A DNA stretch of 42,161 nucleotides from Kutzneria sp. 744 (GCF_000568255.1 NZ_KK037166.1:8816206-8858366); one strand, 5' to 3'; shown: positions 8,946 to 17,379, numbered from the stretch's first letter. Notes: a model not told the origin generated them from the sequence alone. Program-made: numbers and translations.

Positions 8946-9854
8946 GTGGCGTCGCGTTTCCGCAGCCGGGAGGCTTTGACCGGTTATGCGTTCGTGCTGC
9001 CGGCGGTGGCCCTGTTCGCGATCATGGGCCTCTACACCGTCGGCTACGGGCTGGCGCTGAGTTTCGCCCGGTGGAACGGGTTCACGCCGACCTGGACGTG
9101 GGTGGGGCTGGGCAACTACCTGGACCTGATCTACCGGGACCCGGCGATCGCTCCGGTCGTGCAGGGCGCGGCGCTGCGCACGCTGGTGGTGATGATCGCG
9201 GTGCCGGTGCTGACCGTGCTGGTCAGCTTCCCGCTGGCCGCGGCGCTGAACCACATCACGCGCCTGCGGTCCACGTTTCGCACGGTGTTCTTCCTGCCGC
9301 AGGTGACCGCCGGCATCGCGCTGTTCTACGCCTGGACGTACGCGCTGCAGCCGGACGGCTCGCTCAACTACATCCTGCGCCACCTGGGGTTGGGCTCCAT
9401 CGCCCAGCCCCAGGGCTGGCTGGGCAATCCCGGCACCGCGCTGCCGACGCTGATCGTGGTCATGGTGCTCGGTTCGGTGCCGGTGGCGATGCTGTTGTAC
9501 CTCACCGGATTGCAGTCCATCGACCAGTCGGTGCTCGATGCGGCCAAAGTGGACGGCGCCGGCGGCCTGCGGGCCATGACCTCGATCATCTGGCCGCTGC
9601 TGCTGCCCATCACCGGCGCGGTGGTCATGCTCAATCTGCGCTTCGCGTTGCAGGACTTCCAGACCTTCCTGCTGATGACCAACGGCGGCCCCGGCGGGCA
9701 CACGCTGGTGCTCGGGCTGGAGTCGTACAACCTGGCCTTCGTCAGCGGCTTCAAACCGACCCTGGGCCTGTCCAGCGCGCTCGGCTGGATCTTGTTCGTC
9801 GTCGCGCTGCTGCTGGCGGCGCTGAACCTGCGACTGCTGCGGAGCCGCGCGTGA
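8946..9854 (+). CDS. Sugar ABC transporter permease, MalF/UgpA type
   Basis: This 302-residue inner-membrane protein has about six hydrophobic helices, the first being GYAFVLPAVALFAIMGLY. The EAA loop that contacts the transporter ATPase reads DAAKVDGAGGLRAMTSIIWP at about residues 199-218. It starts with GTG three bases after the lipoprotein stop, and its own stop overlaps the GTG of the second permease. It should form the heterodimeric channel with that partner. No ATP-binding subunit is encoded in this locus. In actinomycetes a shared MsiK-type ATPase from elsewhere commonly energises such importers, which is known for the family and inferred here. Confidence 0.95.
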   Translation: MASRFRSREALTGYAFVLPAVALFAIMGLYTVGYGLALSFARWNGFTPTWTWVGLGNYLDLIYRDPAIAPVVQGAALRTLVVMIAVPVLTVLVSFPLAAALNHITRLRSTFRTVFFLPQVTAGIALFYAWTYALQPDGSLNYILRHLGLGSIAQPQGWLGNPGTALPTLIVVMVLGSVPVAMLLYLTGLQSIDQSVLDAAKVDGAGGLRAMTSIIWPLLLPITGAVVMLNLRFALQDFQTFLLMTNGGPGGHTLVLGLESYNLAFVSGFKPTLGLSSALGWILFVVALLLAALNLRLLRSRA

Positions 9855-10663
9855 AGGCCCGCGTGATCGTGTACGCGCTGCTCACCGCCTACGCGGTGCT
9901 CAGCCTGTATCCCTTCCTGCTCATGGTGTCCGGGGCGTTGAAGGACGCCGCGGAGATCCGGTTGGACGGGCATCTCATCCCGTCCGACCCGACGCTGTCC
10001 ACGCTCGCCCGCACGTGGAACGAGTTGCACTTCTTCACCTACTTCGGCAACAGCCTGATCGTCACCGGGCTGACGACGGTCGGTGTGCTGGTGGTCTACT
10101 CGCTGGCCGGCTACGCCTTCGCGGTGCTGCGGTTCCCCGGGCGGAGGGTGCTCTACGGCATGTTCCTGGCCCTGTTGTTCGTGCCTGGCATCACGATGCT
10201 GCTGCCGGTGGTGATCCTCCAGCAGAAGCTGGGGCTCATCGGCACCTTCCCCGGCATCATCCTGCCGTTCGTCAACGGCACCGCGCCGCTGTCCATCATG
10301 TTGCTCACCAACAGTTTCCGGGTCGTGCCGGCCGAGCTGAAGGAGTCGGCCCGCTGTGACGGCGCGGGGGAGCTGCGTACCTTCTGGTCGATCTACCTGC
10401 CGGTCGGCCGGCCGGCGCTGATCACGATCGCGCTGCTCACGGCCGTGCCGACCTGGAACGAGTACGTGCTCACCCGGGTCTCGCTGAACAACGCGGCGCA
10501 GTACACGCTGCCGCTGGCCCTGCAGAACCTCAATTCCTCGACCTCACCGCAGGAGAACGTGCTGATGGCCGCCTCGCTGATCATCGTCATCCCGGTGATC
10601 ATTCTTTTCGTGCTGCTGCAACGGTATTTCGTGAACGGGTTGCAGGGCGCGGTGAAGGGCTGA
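9851..10663 (+). CDS. Sugar ABC transporter permease, MalG type
   Basis: This 270-residue protein has about six membrane helices and the EAA loop ESARCDGAGELRTFWSIYLP (about residues 165-184). Its N-terminus, VKARVIVYALLTAYAVLSLY, is the usual first helix of MalG-type permeases. The GTG start at 9851 overlaps the stop of the preceding permease gene (GTGA). The frame stays open far upstream, but that extension is antisense-free noise lying over the lipoprotein and first permease genes. The stop is fused to the ATG of the epimerase gene (TGATG). It is the second half of the translocation channel. Confidence 0.95.
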   Translation: MKARVIVYALLTAYAVLSLYPFLLMVSGALKDAAEIRLDGHLIPSDPTLSTLARTWNELHFFTYFGNSLIVTGLTTVGVLVVYSLAGYAFAVLRFPGRRVLYGMFLALLFVPGITMLLPVVILQQKLGLIGTFPGIILPFVNGTAPLSIMLLTNSFRVVPAELKESARCDGAGELRTFWSIYLPVGRPALITIALLTAVPTWNEYVLTRVSLNNAAQYTLPLALQNLNSSTSPQENVLMAASLIIVIPVIILFVLLQRYFVNGLQGAVKG

Positions 10664-11478
10664 TGCGGATTCTGGTGACCGGGGCGGGCGGCATGCTCGG
10701 CTCGGAGATCGCCGAGCAGCTGTCCGGCTCTCACGAAGTCCTGGCCCACGACCGGAACGTCGGCGATCTGCGGGATCGAGCGCAGGTGGAGCCGCTGTTG
10801 GACGGTGTGGATGCGGTGGTCCACGCCGCCGCCCTACCGTCCCCGCTGAGTGCGGCGGAGCCGGTGGTGTTCGGCAACAACGTGGACGTCACGTTCCACC
10901 TGCTGGATGCGGCCGGCCGGGCCGGGGTGAAGCGGATCGTCTACGTGTCAAGCCTTTCCGCGCTCGGGCTGGCCTGGTCGTCGCGGCCGGTGTCGCCGCT
11001 GTTCGCGCCCGTGACCGAGGGGCATCCGTACGTCGGCGACGACGTGTACGGGCTGTCCAAGCTGGTCGGGGAGTTCATCGGGGAGACGGTGAGCCGGCGG
11101 TGGGGCAGCGAGGTGATCAGCCTGCGGTTCCCGTTCATCGGCAGCGGGGACCGGCTCCAGCGGCAGCTCGACCACGTGCGGGGGGATCCCGGCGCGGACC
11201 GGGCGTCGCTGTGGAGCTGGATCGACACCAGGGACGCGGTCCGGGCGGTGATCGCCGCGCTGACGTCGCCGGTCGAGGGATATGCCCTGGTCAACGTGGC
11301 GGCGCCGGACACGACGTCGCCGGTTCCGACGGCCGAGCTCATGCGGCGGTTCCATCCGACGACGCGGCTGGATGGCCCTCTCGACGGGTTCGCCGTACCG
11401 TTCTCCCTGGAGCTGAGCCAGGACCTGCTGGGCTTCACGGCCGTGCACCAGTGGCGTCCGACGATTGGGGGCACATGA
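10663..11478 (+). CDS. NAD-dependent epimerase/dehydratase (extended SDR)
   Basis: The 271-residue protein has the Rossmann motif TGAGGMLG at residues 6-13, an Asp-rich adenosine pocket (HDRNVGDLRD), catalytic Ser96/Ser97 (YVSSLSAL) and the YxxxK pair Tyr129/Lys133 (VYGLSKLVGE). These mark an active extended short-chain dehydrogenase of the sugar epimerase/dehydratase type. It probably oxidises, epimerises or dehydrates a sugar or sugar lactone. It is translationally coupled on both sides (TGATG before, ATGA after). The length is slightly short for nucleotide-sugar epimerases, which fits a free-sugar or uronate dehydrogenase role better. Substrate not determinable. Confidence 0.85.
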   Translation: MRILVTGAGGMLGSEIAEQLSGSHEVLAHDRNVGDLRDRAQVEPLLDGVDAVVHAAALPSPLSAAEPVVFGNNVDVTFHLLDAAGRAGVKRIVYVSSLSALGLAWSSRPVSPLFAPVTEGHPYVGDDVYGLSKLVGEFIGETVSRRWGSEVISLRFPFIGSGDRLQRQLDHVRGDPGADRASLWSWIDTRDAVRAVIAALTSPVEGYALVNVAAPDTTSPVPTAELMRRFHPTTRLDGPLDGFAVPFSLELSQDLLGFTAVHQWRPTIGGT

Positions 11479-12074
11479 AGACCGCGCTCGTGGTTCGTGG
11501 TGGCTGGCCCGGGCATGTGCCCGTCGAGGCGAGCGACCGCTATGTCGGGGAGCTGCGTTCCCTCGGCTACGAGGTGACCGTATCGGACAGCCTGGACAGC
11601 TATCTGGACGCCGAGCTGTTGGCCCGCACGGACCTCATCGTGCAGTGTTGGACAATGGGGTCCATTTCCTCGGCCCAGGTGGAGGGTCTGACGGCCGCCG
11701 TCCGGGCCGGCACCGGGTTTGCCGGCTGGCACGGGGGAATCGTCGACTCGTTCCGGGACGAGACGCGGTACCAGCTGATGACCGGCGGCCAGTTCGTGTA
11801 CCACCCGGCGGAGTTCGTCGAATACTCGGTGCGCACCGGCGGTTCCTCGTTCACGGTGCACACCGAGCAGTACTACGTGCACACCGATCCGGCGATCGAG
11901 GTGCTGGCCGTGACCGACTTCGTGGAGGACGGCACCACGCTGCCGGTCACGTGGACCCGGAAGTGGGGCTCCGGCCGGGTTTTCGTCACGACGATCGGGC
12001 ACAAGGTGGACGACTTCGACGTGCCGGAAGTGGACCGGATGATCACCGAGGGGCTGACATGGGCGACGCGTTGA
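11475..12074 (+). CDS. ThuA-like protein
   Basis: The 199-residue protein matches the ThuA-like family, a class I glutamine-amidotransferase-like fold found in sugar loci. Supporting segments are MKTALVVRGGWPGHVP, DLIVQCWTMGSIS, GFAGWHGGIVDSF and the late GRVFVTTIGHKVDDF; the WHGG turn and the Gly-His near the end are family hallmarks. ThuA with ThuB supports trehalose oxidation to a keto sugar in rhizobia, but the reaction of most members is unknown. The start ATG overlaps the epimerase stop (ATGA). It overlaps the next gene by 16 bases, a tight coupling with a likely redox partner. Confidence 0.9.
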   Translation: MKTALVVRGGWPGHVPVEASDRYVGELRSLGYEVTVSDSLDSYLDAELLARTDLIVQCWTMGSISSAQVEGLTAAVRAGTGFAGWHGGIVDSFRDETRYQLMTGGQFVYHPAEFVEYSVRTGGSSFTVHTEQYYVHTDPAIEVLAVTDFVEDGTTLPVTWTRKWGSGRVFVTTIGHKVDDFDVPEVDRMITEGLTWATR

Positions 12075-13126
12075 GGATCGGGCTGGTCGGCGCCGGCAAC
12101 ATCAGCGGCCAGTACGTGAAGACGCTGCCGCGCCTGGACAATGTCGTGCTGACCCGAGTCGCCGACATCGACCCGGCCAAGGCGTCCGCGTTGGCGGCAC
12201 AGGCCGATGTACCAGCTTGCGCGCCTTCGGAGCTGTTCTCGGCGTCCGATGTGGACATTGTGCTGAACCTGACTATTCCCTTGGCCCATGCCGAGGTCGC
12301 CTTGGCCGCCATCGCCGCTGGCAAGCACGTGTACGGCGAGAAACCTTTGGCGGCCGACACTGTGGCGGCCAAGTCCGTGCTGGAGGCGGCTATGACGGCC
12401 GGTGTTGTGGTCGGATGCGCGCCGGATACCGTGCTTGGTGAAGGTGTGCAGACGGCACGGTCCAGTGTGGACTCAGGCGACATCGGCGTTCCGGTGGCGG
12501 CCACGGCGTTCATGACGACGCCCGGACACGAACGTTGGCACCCGTCCCCGGAGTTCTACTACGAGCCCGGCGGTGGCCCGCTGCTGGACATGGGGCCTTA
12601 CTACCTGACGGCCTTGGTCACGTTGCTGGGGCCGGTGCGGCGGGTGGTGGGCATGTCGTCGGCGCCGAGGGCGACGCGGGTGATCGGCAGCGGACCCCGG
12701 GTGGGCACCACGTTTCCGGTGCGGGTGGCCACCCATGTGACCGGTGTGCTGGAGCATGTCGGCGGCGAGCTGTCGACGTTGATGATGAGCTTCGACATCC
12801 GGGGCGCACAGCTGCCGCGGATCGAGGTGTACGGCACCGAGGGCAGCCTGTCGGTGCCGGATCCCAACAACTTCGACGGCACCGTGCAGATCTTCCGTGA
12901 CGACTGGGTCGACCTGCCGGTGCTGGGTGGATATCCGGACGCCGGGCGCGGCGTCGGCCTGTCGGACATGGCTCGGTCCATTGTGGACGGCACGCCGCAC
13001 CGGGCGAGCGGGGATCTGGCGTATCACGTGCTCGACGTGATGGAATGCCTGCTGCGGGCGGCCGAGACCGGCACGTCCGTGGTGATCGGCAGCACCTGCG
13101 AGCGACCGGCGGCGGTGACGGCATGA
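12059..13126 (+). CDS. Gfo/Idh/MocA family oxidoreductase (first of two)
   Basis: The 355-residue protein begins with the NAD(P)-binding motif IGLVGAGNISGQY and has the EKPLA motif with catalytic Lys95 (YGEKPLAAD). The C-terminal alpha/beta domain (about 125-350) contains YEPGGGPLLDMGPYYL, the usual substrate-pocket segment, so the fold and active site look complete. Members oxidise or reduce sugars and cyclitols, including C3 oxidation of glycosides. It overlaps the ThuA-like gene by 16 bases and is coupled to a second, clearly different member (ATGA). Having two suggests an oxidation and reduction pair. Substrate unknown. Confidence 0.92.
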   Translation: MGDALRIGLVGAGNISGQYVKTLPRLDNVVLTRVADIDPAKASALAAQADVPACAPSELFSASDVDIVLNLTIPLAHAEVALAAIAAGKHVYGEKPLAADTVAAKSVLEAAMTAGVVVGCAPDTVLGEGVQTARSSVDSGDIGVPVAATAFMTTPGHERWHPSPEFYYEPGGGPLLDMGPYYLTALVTLLGPVRRVVGMSSAPRATRVIGSGPRVGTTFPVRVATHVTGVLEHVGGELSTLMMSFDIRGAQLPRIEVYGTEGSLSVPDPNNFDGTVQIFRDDWVDLPVLGGYPDAGRGVGLSDMARSIVDGTPHRASGDLAYHVLDVMECLLRAAETGTSVVIGSTCERPAAVTA

Positions 13127-14226
13127 AGATCGGCATGATCGGCTACGCCTTCATGGGGGCGGCGCACTCACACGCGTGGCGGACCGCGGGCCGGTTCTTC
13201 GACCTGCCCGCCAGCCCCGAAATGGCGGTGATCTGCGGCCGTTCGGCCGACAAGGTCGCCGCCGCGGCGGCGAAGTTCGGGTGGCAGGACTCGGCCACCG
13301 ACTGGCGGGCGGTGGTCGACCGGCCGGACATCGACGTGATCGACATCTGCACGCCGGGCGACAGCCACGCCGAGATCGCCATCGCCGCGCTAGAAGCCGG
13401 CAAGCACGTGCTGTGCGAGAAACCCCTGGCCAACACGGTCGAGGAGGCGTCCCGCATGGCCGCCGCGGCCAAGGCGTCCAGCGCCCGGTCCATGGTGATG
13501 TTCAACTACCGCCGCGTCCCGGCCCTGGCGTTGGCGCGGCAGCTCATCGCCGACGGCCGTATCGGCACCGTGCACCAGGTTCGAGCCCAGTACCTCCAGG
13601 ACTGGTTGGTGGACCCCGACTTCCCGCTGACCTGGCGGCTCGACGCCGCCAGCGCCGGCTCCGGCGCGCTCGGGGATCTCGGCGCGCACAGCATCGACGC
13701 GGCGCAGTTCCTGACCGGGCAACGGATTTCCGCCGTCGGCGGCCTGCTGGAGACCTTCGTCGACTCGCGGCCCCGACCGGACGGCTCCGGCCGCGGTCCC
13801 GTCACCGTCGACGACGCCGCGCTGTTCACGGCCCGTTTCGACGGCGGCGCGATCGGTGTGTTCGAGGCGACCCGGTTCGCCACCGGCCGCAAGAACGCCA
13901 TGCGCATCGAGGTCAGCGGCTCGCTCGGAACCCTGTCGTACGACCAGGAATCGATGAACGAGCTGCGGTTCTACGACGGGGCCGAGGACCCTCGCACCGC
14001 CGGCTTCCGGCGGATCCTCGTCACCGAGGCCACGCATCCGTACATGGACGCTTGGTGGCCGCCCGGGCACATCATCGGCTATGAGCACACGTTCATCCAC
14101 CAGGTGCGGGACTTCGTGACCGGAGTGGTCGAGGGCACGGAGCTCTCGCCGTCGTTCGAGGAGGGACTTCAGGTGCAGCGGGTGCTCGACGCCGTGCAAC
14201 AGGGCATTTCACTGAGGGGTGTGTGA
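13123..14226 (+). CDS. Gfo/Idh/MocA family oxidoreductase (second of two)
   Basis: The 367-residue protein has the N-terminal Rossmann segment [19 protein letters not shown], and LCEKPLANT with Lys100. The C-terminal domain carries [20 protein letters not shown], the substrate loop with the Asp and His of this group, and [13 protein letters not shown]. The His-rich GAAHSHAW turn at the cofactor site is typical of the subgroup found with xylose-isomerase-like proteins in sugar operons. It starts at an ATG overlapping the previous stop and is coupled to the TIM-barrel gene. A glycoside or inositol dehydrogenase role is likely. The exact carbon oxidised cannot be read from sequence. Confidence 0.92.
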   Translation: MKIGMIGYAFMGAAHSHAWRTAGRFFDLPASPEMAVICGRSADKVAAAAAKFGWQDSATDWRAVVDRPDIDVIDICTPGDSHAEIAIAALEAGKHVLCEKPLANTVEEASRMAAAAKASSARSMVMFNYRRVPALALARQLIADGRIGTVHQVRAQYLQDWLVDPDFPLTWRLDAASAGSGALGDLGAHSIDAAQFLTGQRISAVGGLLETFVDSRPRPDGSGRGPVTVDDAALFTARFDGGAIGVFEATRFATGRKNAMRIEVSGSLGTLSYDQESMNELRFYDGAEDPRTAGFRRILVTEATHPYMDAWWPPGHIIGYEHTFIHQVRDFVTGVVEGTELSPSFEEGLQVQRVLDAVQQGISLRGV

Positions 14227-15227
14227 TGGCTCGTCCCGTGACGCTGTTCACCGGTCAGTGGGCCGATCTTCCGTTCGAGGAGGTCTGCCGGCTCGCGTCC
14301 GGTTGGGGCTACGACGGCCTGGAGGTCTGCACCTGGGGTGATCACTTCGACGTGCAGGCCGCGCTGTCCGACGGCTCGTACATCCCCAGGTTCAAGGAAA
14401 CCCTGGCGCGGCACAACCTTCAGTGCTGGACGCTGTCGTGCCACCTGACCAGCCAGGCCGTCTGCGACCATCCCATCGACGAGCGGCACCAGAACATCCT
14501 GCATCCCCGCGTGTGGGGCGACGGCGATCCCGAGGGTGTGCGCCAACGGGCCGCCGCCGAGATCGCCGACACCGCCCGCGCCGCAGCACTTCTGGGCATC
14601 AGCACCGTCGTCGGCTTCACCGGCTCCTCCATCTGGCACACCCTGGCCATGTTCCCGCCCGTGCCCGATTCGATGATCGAGCGCGGCTACACCGACTTCG
14701 CCGACCGGTGGAACCCCATCCTCGACGTCTTCGACGAGGTCGGCGTCCGGTACGCGCACGAGGTCCATCCCGGCGAGATCGCCTACGACTACTGGACCAC
14801 CGTGCGGACCCTGGAGGCCATCGGTCACCGCCCCGCCTTCGGCCTGAACTTCGATCCCAGCCACTTCGTGTGGCAGGACCTCGATCCCGTCGGCTTCCTC
14901 TACGACTTCCGGGACCGCATCTACCACGTCGACTGCAAGGAGTCCGTCAAGCGGTTCAACGGCCGCAACGGCCGGCTCGGCTCCCACCTGCCGTGGGGCG
15001 ATCCCCGCCGGGGCTGGGACTTCGTCTCCACCGGGCACGGCGACGTGCCGTGGGAGGCCTGCTTCCGCATGCTCAACAGCATCGGCTACGACGGCCCCAT
15101 TTCCGTGGAATGGGAGGACGCCGGCATGGACCGCCTCACCGGCGCCCCCGACGCCCTGGCCTTCGTGCGCTCCATGACCCGCATCGAGCCGCCCGAGGCG
15201 TCTTTCGACTCCGCCTTCAGTTCGTGA
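14226..15227 (+). CDS. Sugar phosphate isomerase/epimerase-type TIM-barrel protein
   Basis: The 333-residue protein has the xylose-isomerase-like TIM-barrel fold (AP endonuclease 2 superfamily). Candidate metal ligands are Glu179 (HEVHPGE), Asp210 (NFDPSH), His234 (YHVDCKE) and Glu295 (SVEWED), in the expected order. I chose the ATG at 14226, six bases after GAGGGG and fused to the previous stop as TGATG; a GTG immediately before is the alternative. Family members isomerise or epimerise sugars, and some act on 3-keto sugars or catalyse glycoside elimination when paired with Gfo/Idh/MocA oxidases. It is the last gene before a strong terminator. Confidence 0.9.
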   Translation: MARPVTLFTGQWADLPFEEVCRLASGWGYDGLEVCTWGDHFDVQAALSDGSYIPRFKETLARHNLQCWTLSCHLTSQAVCDHPIDERHQNILHPRVWGDGDPEGVRQRAAAEIADTARAAALLGISTVVGFTGSSIWHTLAMFPPVPDSMIERGYTDFADRWNPILDVFDEVGVRYAHEVHPGEIAYDYWTTVRTLEAIGHRPAFGLNFDPSHFVWQDLDPVGFLYDFRDRIYHVDCKESVKRFNGRNGRLGSHLPWGDPRRGWDFVSTGHGDVPWEACFRMLNSIGYDGPISVEWEDAGMDRLTGAPDALAFVRSMTRIEPPEASFDSAFSS

Positions 15228-15282
15228 CGCTGACGCCGTATCCGGGCCGGGTCGTCGCCCTGGCCCGGATACGGCGTCAGCG
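15228..15282 (+). terminator. Rho-independent-type terminator hairpin of the sugar operon
   Basis: A perfect 21-bp inverted repeat (15228-15248 and 15262-15282) with a 13-base loop begins at the base after the TIM-barrel stop codon. It has no T tract, as is common for actinomycete terminators. Confidence 0.85.
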
Positions 15283-15575
15283 CGGTGGAGGTGGGTTCCC
15301 TGGCCGTCGGCGACGTCGCGCTGATGACCACGTACGAGTCCGACGGGGATGCCGTCGCTACCGCGCCCCGTCACCGGCGCTTCCGCACGTCGGCGGGCGG
15401 GGAAGGATTTTCTGGCCGAGCTCTGGGCCTGCCTCGACCCCCGCTTCGCCGTCGCGGCAACGGTGTTCGACGTCGCCGATCCAGGGAATCGGGTGCGGCA
15501 GTCTGCCTGAAACCGTATTTCGGTGTGCCGGAGAGCGTGACTCGCGGGGGTTGAGAGAGCGCTCTCACGAGTGGG
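15283..15575. other. Non-coding stretch with a possible 53-codon ORF
   Basis: Between the sugar-operon terminator and the response-regulator stop I see no convincing gene. One frame (plus, 15349-15510) starts with ATG after a weak GACGGGG and gives a 53-residue product ending DPRFAVAATVFDVADP and a short tail. It has a coding-like look but no recognisable domain, so it may be a small hypothetical gene or the remnant of a longer one. The right end holds a palindromic operator-like site, annotated separately. Confidence 0.3.
15552..15567. promoter_or_regulatory. LacI-type operator-like palindrome
   Basis: TGAGAGAGCGCTCTCA contains the perfect 12-bp palindrome GAGAGCGCTCTC. The right half-site (GCTCTCA) matches the symmetrical GAGCGCTC-type operators bound by LacI-family sugar repressors of actinomycetes. 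It lies only 8 bases beyond the stop of a minus-strand gene and is not in an evident promoter. Sequence seen; function inferred. Confidence 0.4.
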
Positions 15576-16232
15576 TTAGGCGGTTATTGAGGTCAGGTGG
15601 CGGTGGCGGGTGCCTATGCCGGCGTCGCGGGCACGGGCTATGGCCTCGGCGCGGTCGGCGGCGCGGAGCTTGGTGAAGATCGCGGAGATGTGGTTGCTGA
15701 CGGTCTTGGGGGCCAGGTGGAGCTGGCGGGCGATGACGGAGTTGGAGCGGCCGTCGGCGATGAGGTCGAGGACCTGCCGCTCGCGGCGGGTGAGCTCCGG
15801 GAAGGCGTCCTCGGCCCGATGGGCCGGGGCGGTCAGCAGCTCCGTGACCCGGTCGGCGACGCCCTCGCCGAAGATGGCCTCGCCGGCGGCGACGCCCCGC
15901 ACGGCCCGGACGATCTCGGCCTGCTGGGCGGACTTGAGCAGGTAGCCGCGGGCGCCGGCGCGGATGGCCTGGTAGATGGCGTCATCGTCGTCGGAGAGGG
16001 TGAAGACCAGCACACGCACGCCGGGCAGGGCCCGCAGGACCTCGCGGACGGCGGCGGCGTCGAGGTCCATGACCACGAGGTCGGGCCGGTGCCGCAGCAC
16101 GGTCTGCACGGCCTCGGCGGAGTCGTCGGCCTCGGCCACGACCCGGATGTCAGTGTCGGACGCCAGCAGGACGCGCAGGCCGCTGCGCACCACATCGTGA
16201 ATGTCGGCGAGAACGACGGAAATGCTCCCCAT
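15576..16232 (-). CDS. Orphan NarL/LuxR-type response regulator with degenerate receiver
   Basis: The 218-residue protein has a receiver domain (1-120) and a LuxR helix-turn-helix (LTRRERQVLDLIADGRSNSV through KTVSNHISAIFTKL, about 147-205). The phospho-acceptor Asp56, Thr78 and Lys100 are present. The usual acidic pair near the N-terminus reads Asp10-Ile11 instead of Asp-Asp, so phosphorylation chemistry may be weakened or lost. No histidine kinase is adjacent. It is transcribed alone from a promoter just upstream and converges on the sugar operon. Regulation by ligand, or independent of phosphorylation, is possible; targets are unknown. Confidence 0.9.
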   Translation of the reverse strand: MGSISVVLADIHDVVRSGLRVLLASDTDIRVVAEADDSAEAVQTVLRHRPDLVVMDLDAAAVREVLRALPGVRVLVFTLSDDDDAIYQAIRAGARGYLLKSAQQAEIVRAVRGVAAGEAIFGEGVADRVTELLTAPAHRAEDAFPELTRRERQVLDLIADGRSNSVIARQLHLAPKTVSNHISAIFTKLRAADRAEAIARARDAGIGTRHRHLTSITA

Positions 16233-16265
16233 GATTCGCAGCTTGACGTGACCGTTCGGGACCGC

Positions 16266-16302
16266 GCCATACCTTGTTCACAAAATGGGTCAACTTACCC
16301 AT
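16266..16302 (-). promoter_or_regulatory. Promoter with overlapping inverted repeat for the orphan response regulator
   Basis: On the minus strand TTGACC (complement of 16288-16293) and TATGGC (complement of 16266-16271) are spaced by 16 bases and lie about 34 bases before the ATG. The -35 box sits inside the inverted repeat ATGGGT-N6-ACCCAT (16285-16302), a likely operator. No strong Shine-Dalgarno precedes the gene. Confidence 0.5.
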
Positions 16303-16327
16303 GCGGCGTGGGTAAACCGAGACATCG

Positions 16328-16888
16328 TCACGGCAGCCCGGCCACGTAGGTGTCCACGAACCGGTCCATGGCCTCGTTCACGGCCTCGAGATCGCCGGTG
16401 GCGAGCAGGTCGAGCAGCAGTCCGCGGGTGACGGCCATGCCCAGCCTCGCATTCACGAGCGCGTCCCGCTCGGAAAGGCCGTGACTCTTTCCGAGGGCGA
16501 CCAGCGGCCCCAACCATGCGGTCACCACCTCGGGCAGCAGGGCCTCGGTGCCGGGGCGGCCCTGCAGCGCCTGGCCGTACAGCTCGAAGAACAGGCGCTC
16601 GTTGGGATACAGCGCCGGGTCGGTGAACCGTCGCCAGAAGGCTTTCGCCACGTCGGCGGGGCTGCCGGTGGGGTCGAGGTCGGCCAGCACGGCGCGTTGC
16701 CGGGCCTCGACCTCGCGCACCACCTCGACCAGCAGGCCCTCCATGGAGCCGAAGTGGTAGATCAGCATCCGGTGGCTGGTGCCCAGCTCGGCGGCCAGCT
16801 GCCGCAGGCTGCGCGCGATGACGCCGTGCTCCGACAGGTAGTCGACGGCCCGTTCGAGCAGGTCGCGTCGAGGGTCCTTGCGTTCCAT
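16328..16888 (-). CDS. TetR/AcrR family transcriptional regulator
   Basis: The 186-residue protein has an N-terminal TetR helix-turn-helix (RRDLLERAVDYLSEHGVIAR, then LRQLAAELGTSHRMLIYHFG, about 6-50) and an all-helical ligand-binding domain. I chose the ATG at 16888. The frame is open 11 codons further, but those codons lie inside the palindromic operator, so the longer start is improbable. It is divergent from an SRPBCC-fold gene with an operator between them. This suggests autoregulation and control of that neighbour. The ligand is unknown. Confidence 0.92.
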   Translation of the reverse strand: MERKDPRRDLLERAVDYLSEHGVIARSLRQLAAELGTSHRMLIYHFGSMEGLLVEVVREVEARQRAVLADLDPTGSPADVAKAFWRRFTDPALYPNERLFFELYGQALQGRPGTEALLPEVVTAWLGPLVALGKSHGLSERDALVNARLGMAVTRGLLLDLLATGDLEAVNEAMDRFVDTYVAGLP

Positions 16889-16897
16889 TGAACCAGA

Positions 16898-16919
16898 TGG
16901 TACATGTACCACTTGGTAC
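16898..16919. promoter_or_regulatory. TetR-type operator between divergent genes
   Basis: A perfect 14-bp palindrome TGGTACATGTACCA (16898-16911) is followed, sharing its right half-site, by a second TGGTAC (16914-16919). The second pair, GTACCA-CT-TGGTAC, is itself a gapped palindrome. Three half-sites therefore fill the 47-base gap between the TetR and SRPBCC starts, the expected position and form for a TetR operator. Confidence 0.75.
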
Positions 16920-16935
16920 ACGAGGGGGTGGGTTC

Positions 16936-17379
16936 ATGGTCCAGCAGATCGACGCCCGGGCGCATACCGCCGCGAGCCCCGCGGCCGTGCACGCGTTGCT
17001 GCGCGACGGTGCCACGTGGCCGGAGTGGGGCACCGTGGAGACCTTCGCGCTTGAGCGTGAAGGCCCCGACGGCGGCGAAAGCGTCGGCGCCATCCGGAAC
17101 TTCCGCACCGGCCGCTACCTCATGCGGGAGAAGATCGTCGAGATCGTGCCCGACCGCCGCTTCAGCTACGCCCTGCTGTCCGGGCTGGCGCTGCGCGACT
17201 ACCGCGCCGACGTCGACCTCACGCCGTCCGACGGTGGCACCGACATCCACTGGCACACCACCTTCCGCGCCAAGGTCCCCGGCATGGGATGGCTCTACCG
17301 GCGGGCCCTGCAACGGATCACCGAGGGATTCGTGCAGGGCCTCGCCGAGCGAGCGACTAAGGAGTCAACAGTTCGATGA
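16936..17379 (+). CDS. SRPBCC (START-like) family protein
   Basis: The 147-residue protein has the polyketide-cyclase/START-like fold: an N-terminal strand (QQIDARAHTAASPAAVHALL), the WPEWGTVE turn typical of the family, central strands and a long C-terminal helix (YRRALQRITEGFVQGLAE). These proteins bind hydrophobic ligands in a deep cavity; some are cyclases and many have unknown function. The ATG at 16936 follows GAGGGGG with good spacing. It is probably controlled by the divergent TetR regulator and may sequester or modify that regulator's ligand. Its 3' end overlaps the convergent ankyrin gene by 23 bases. Confidence 0.88.
   Translation: MVQQIDARAHTAASPAAVHALLRDGATWPEWGTVETFALEREGPDGGESVGAIRNFRTGRYLMREKIVEIVPDRRFSYALLSGLALRDYRADVDLTPSDGGTDIHWHTTFRAKVPGMGWLYRRALQRITEGFVQGLAERATKESTVR

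Noticed and set aside
8321-10663. A 780-codon frame suggesting a giant permease fusion
   Set aside because: Only the part from 9851 is coding; the rest is out of frame with the lipoprotein and first permease genes.
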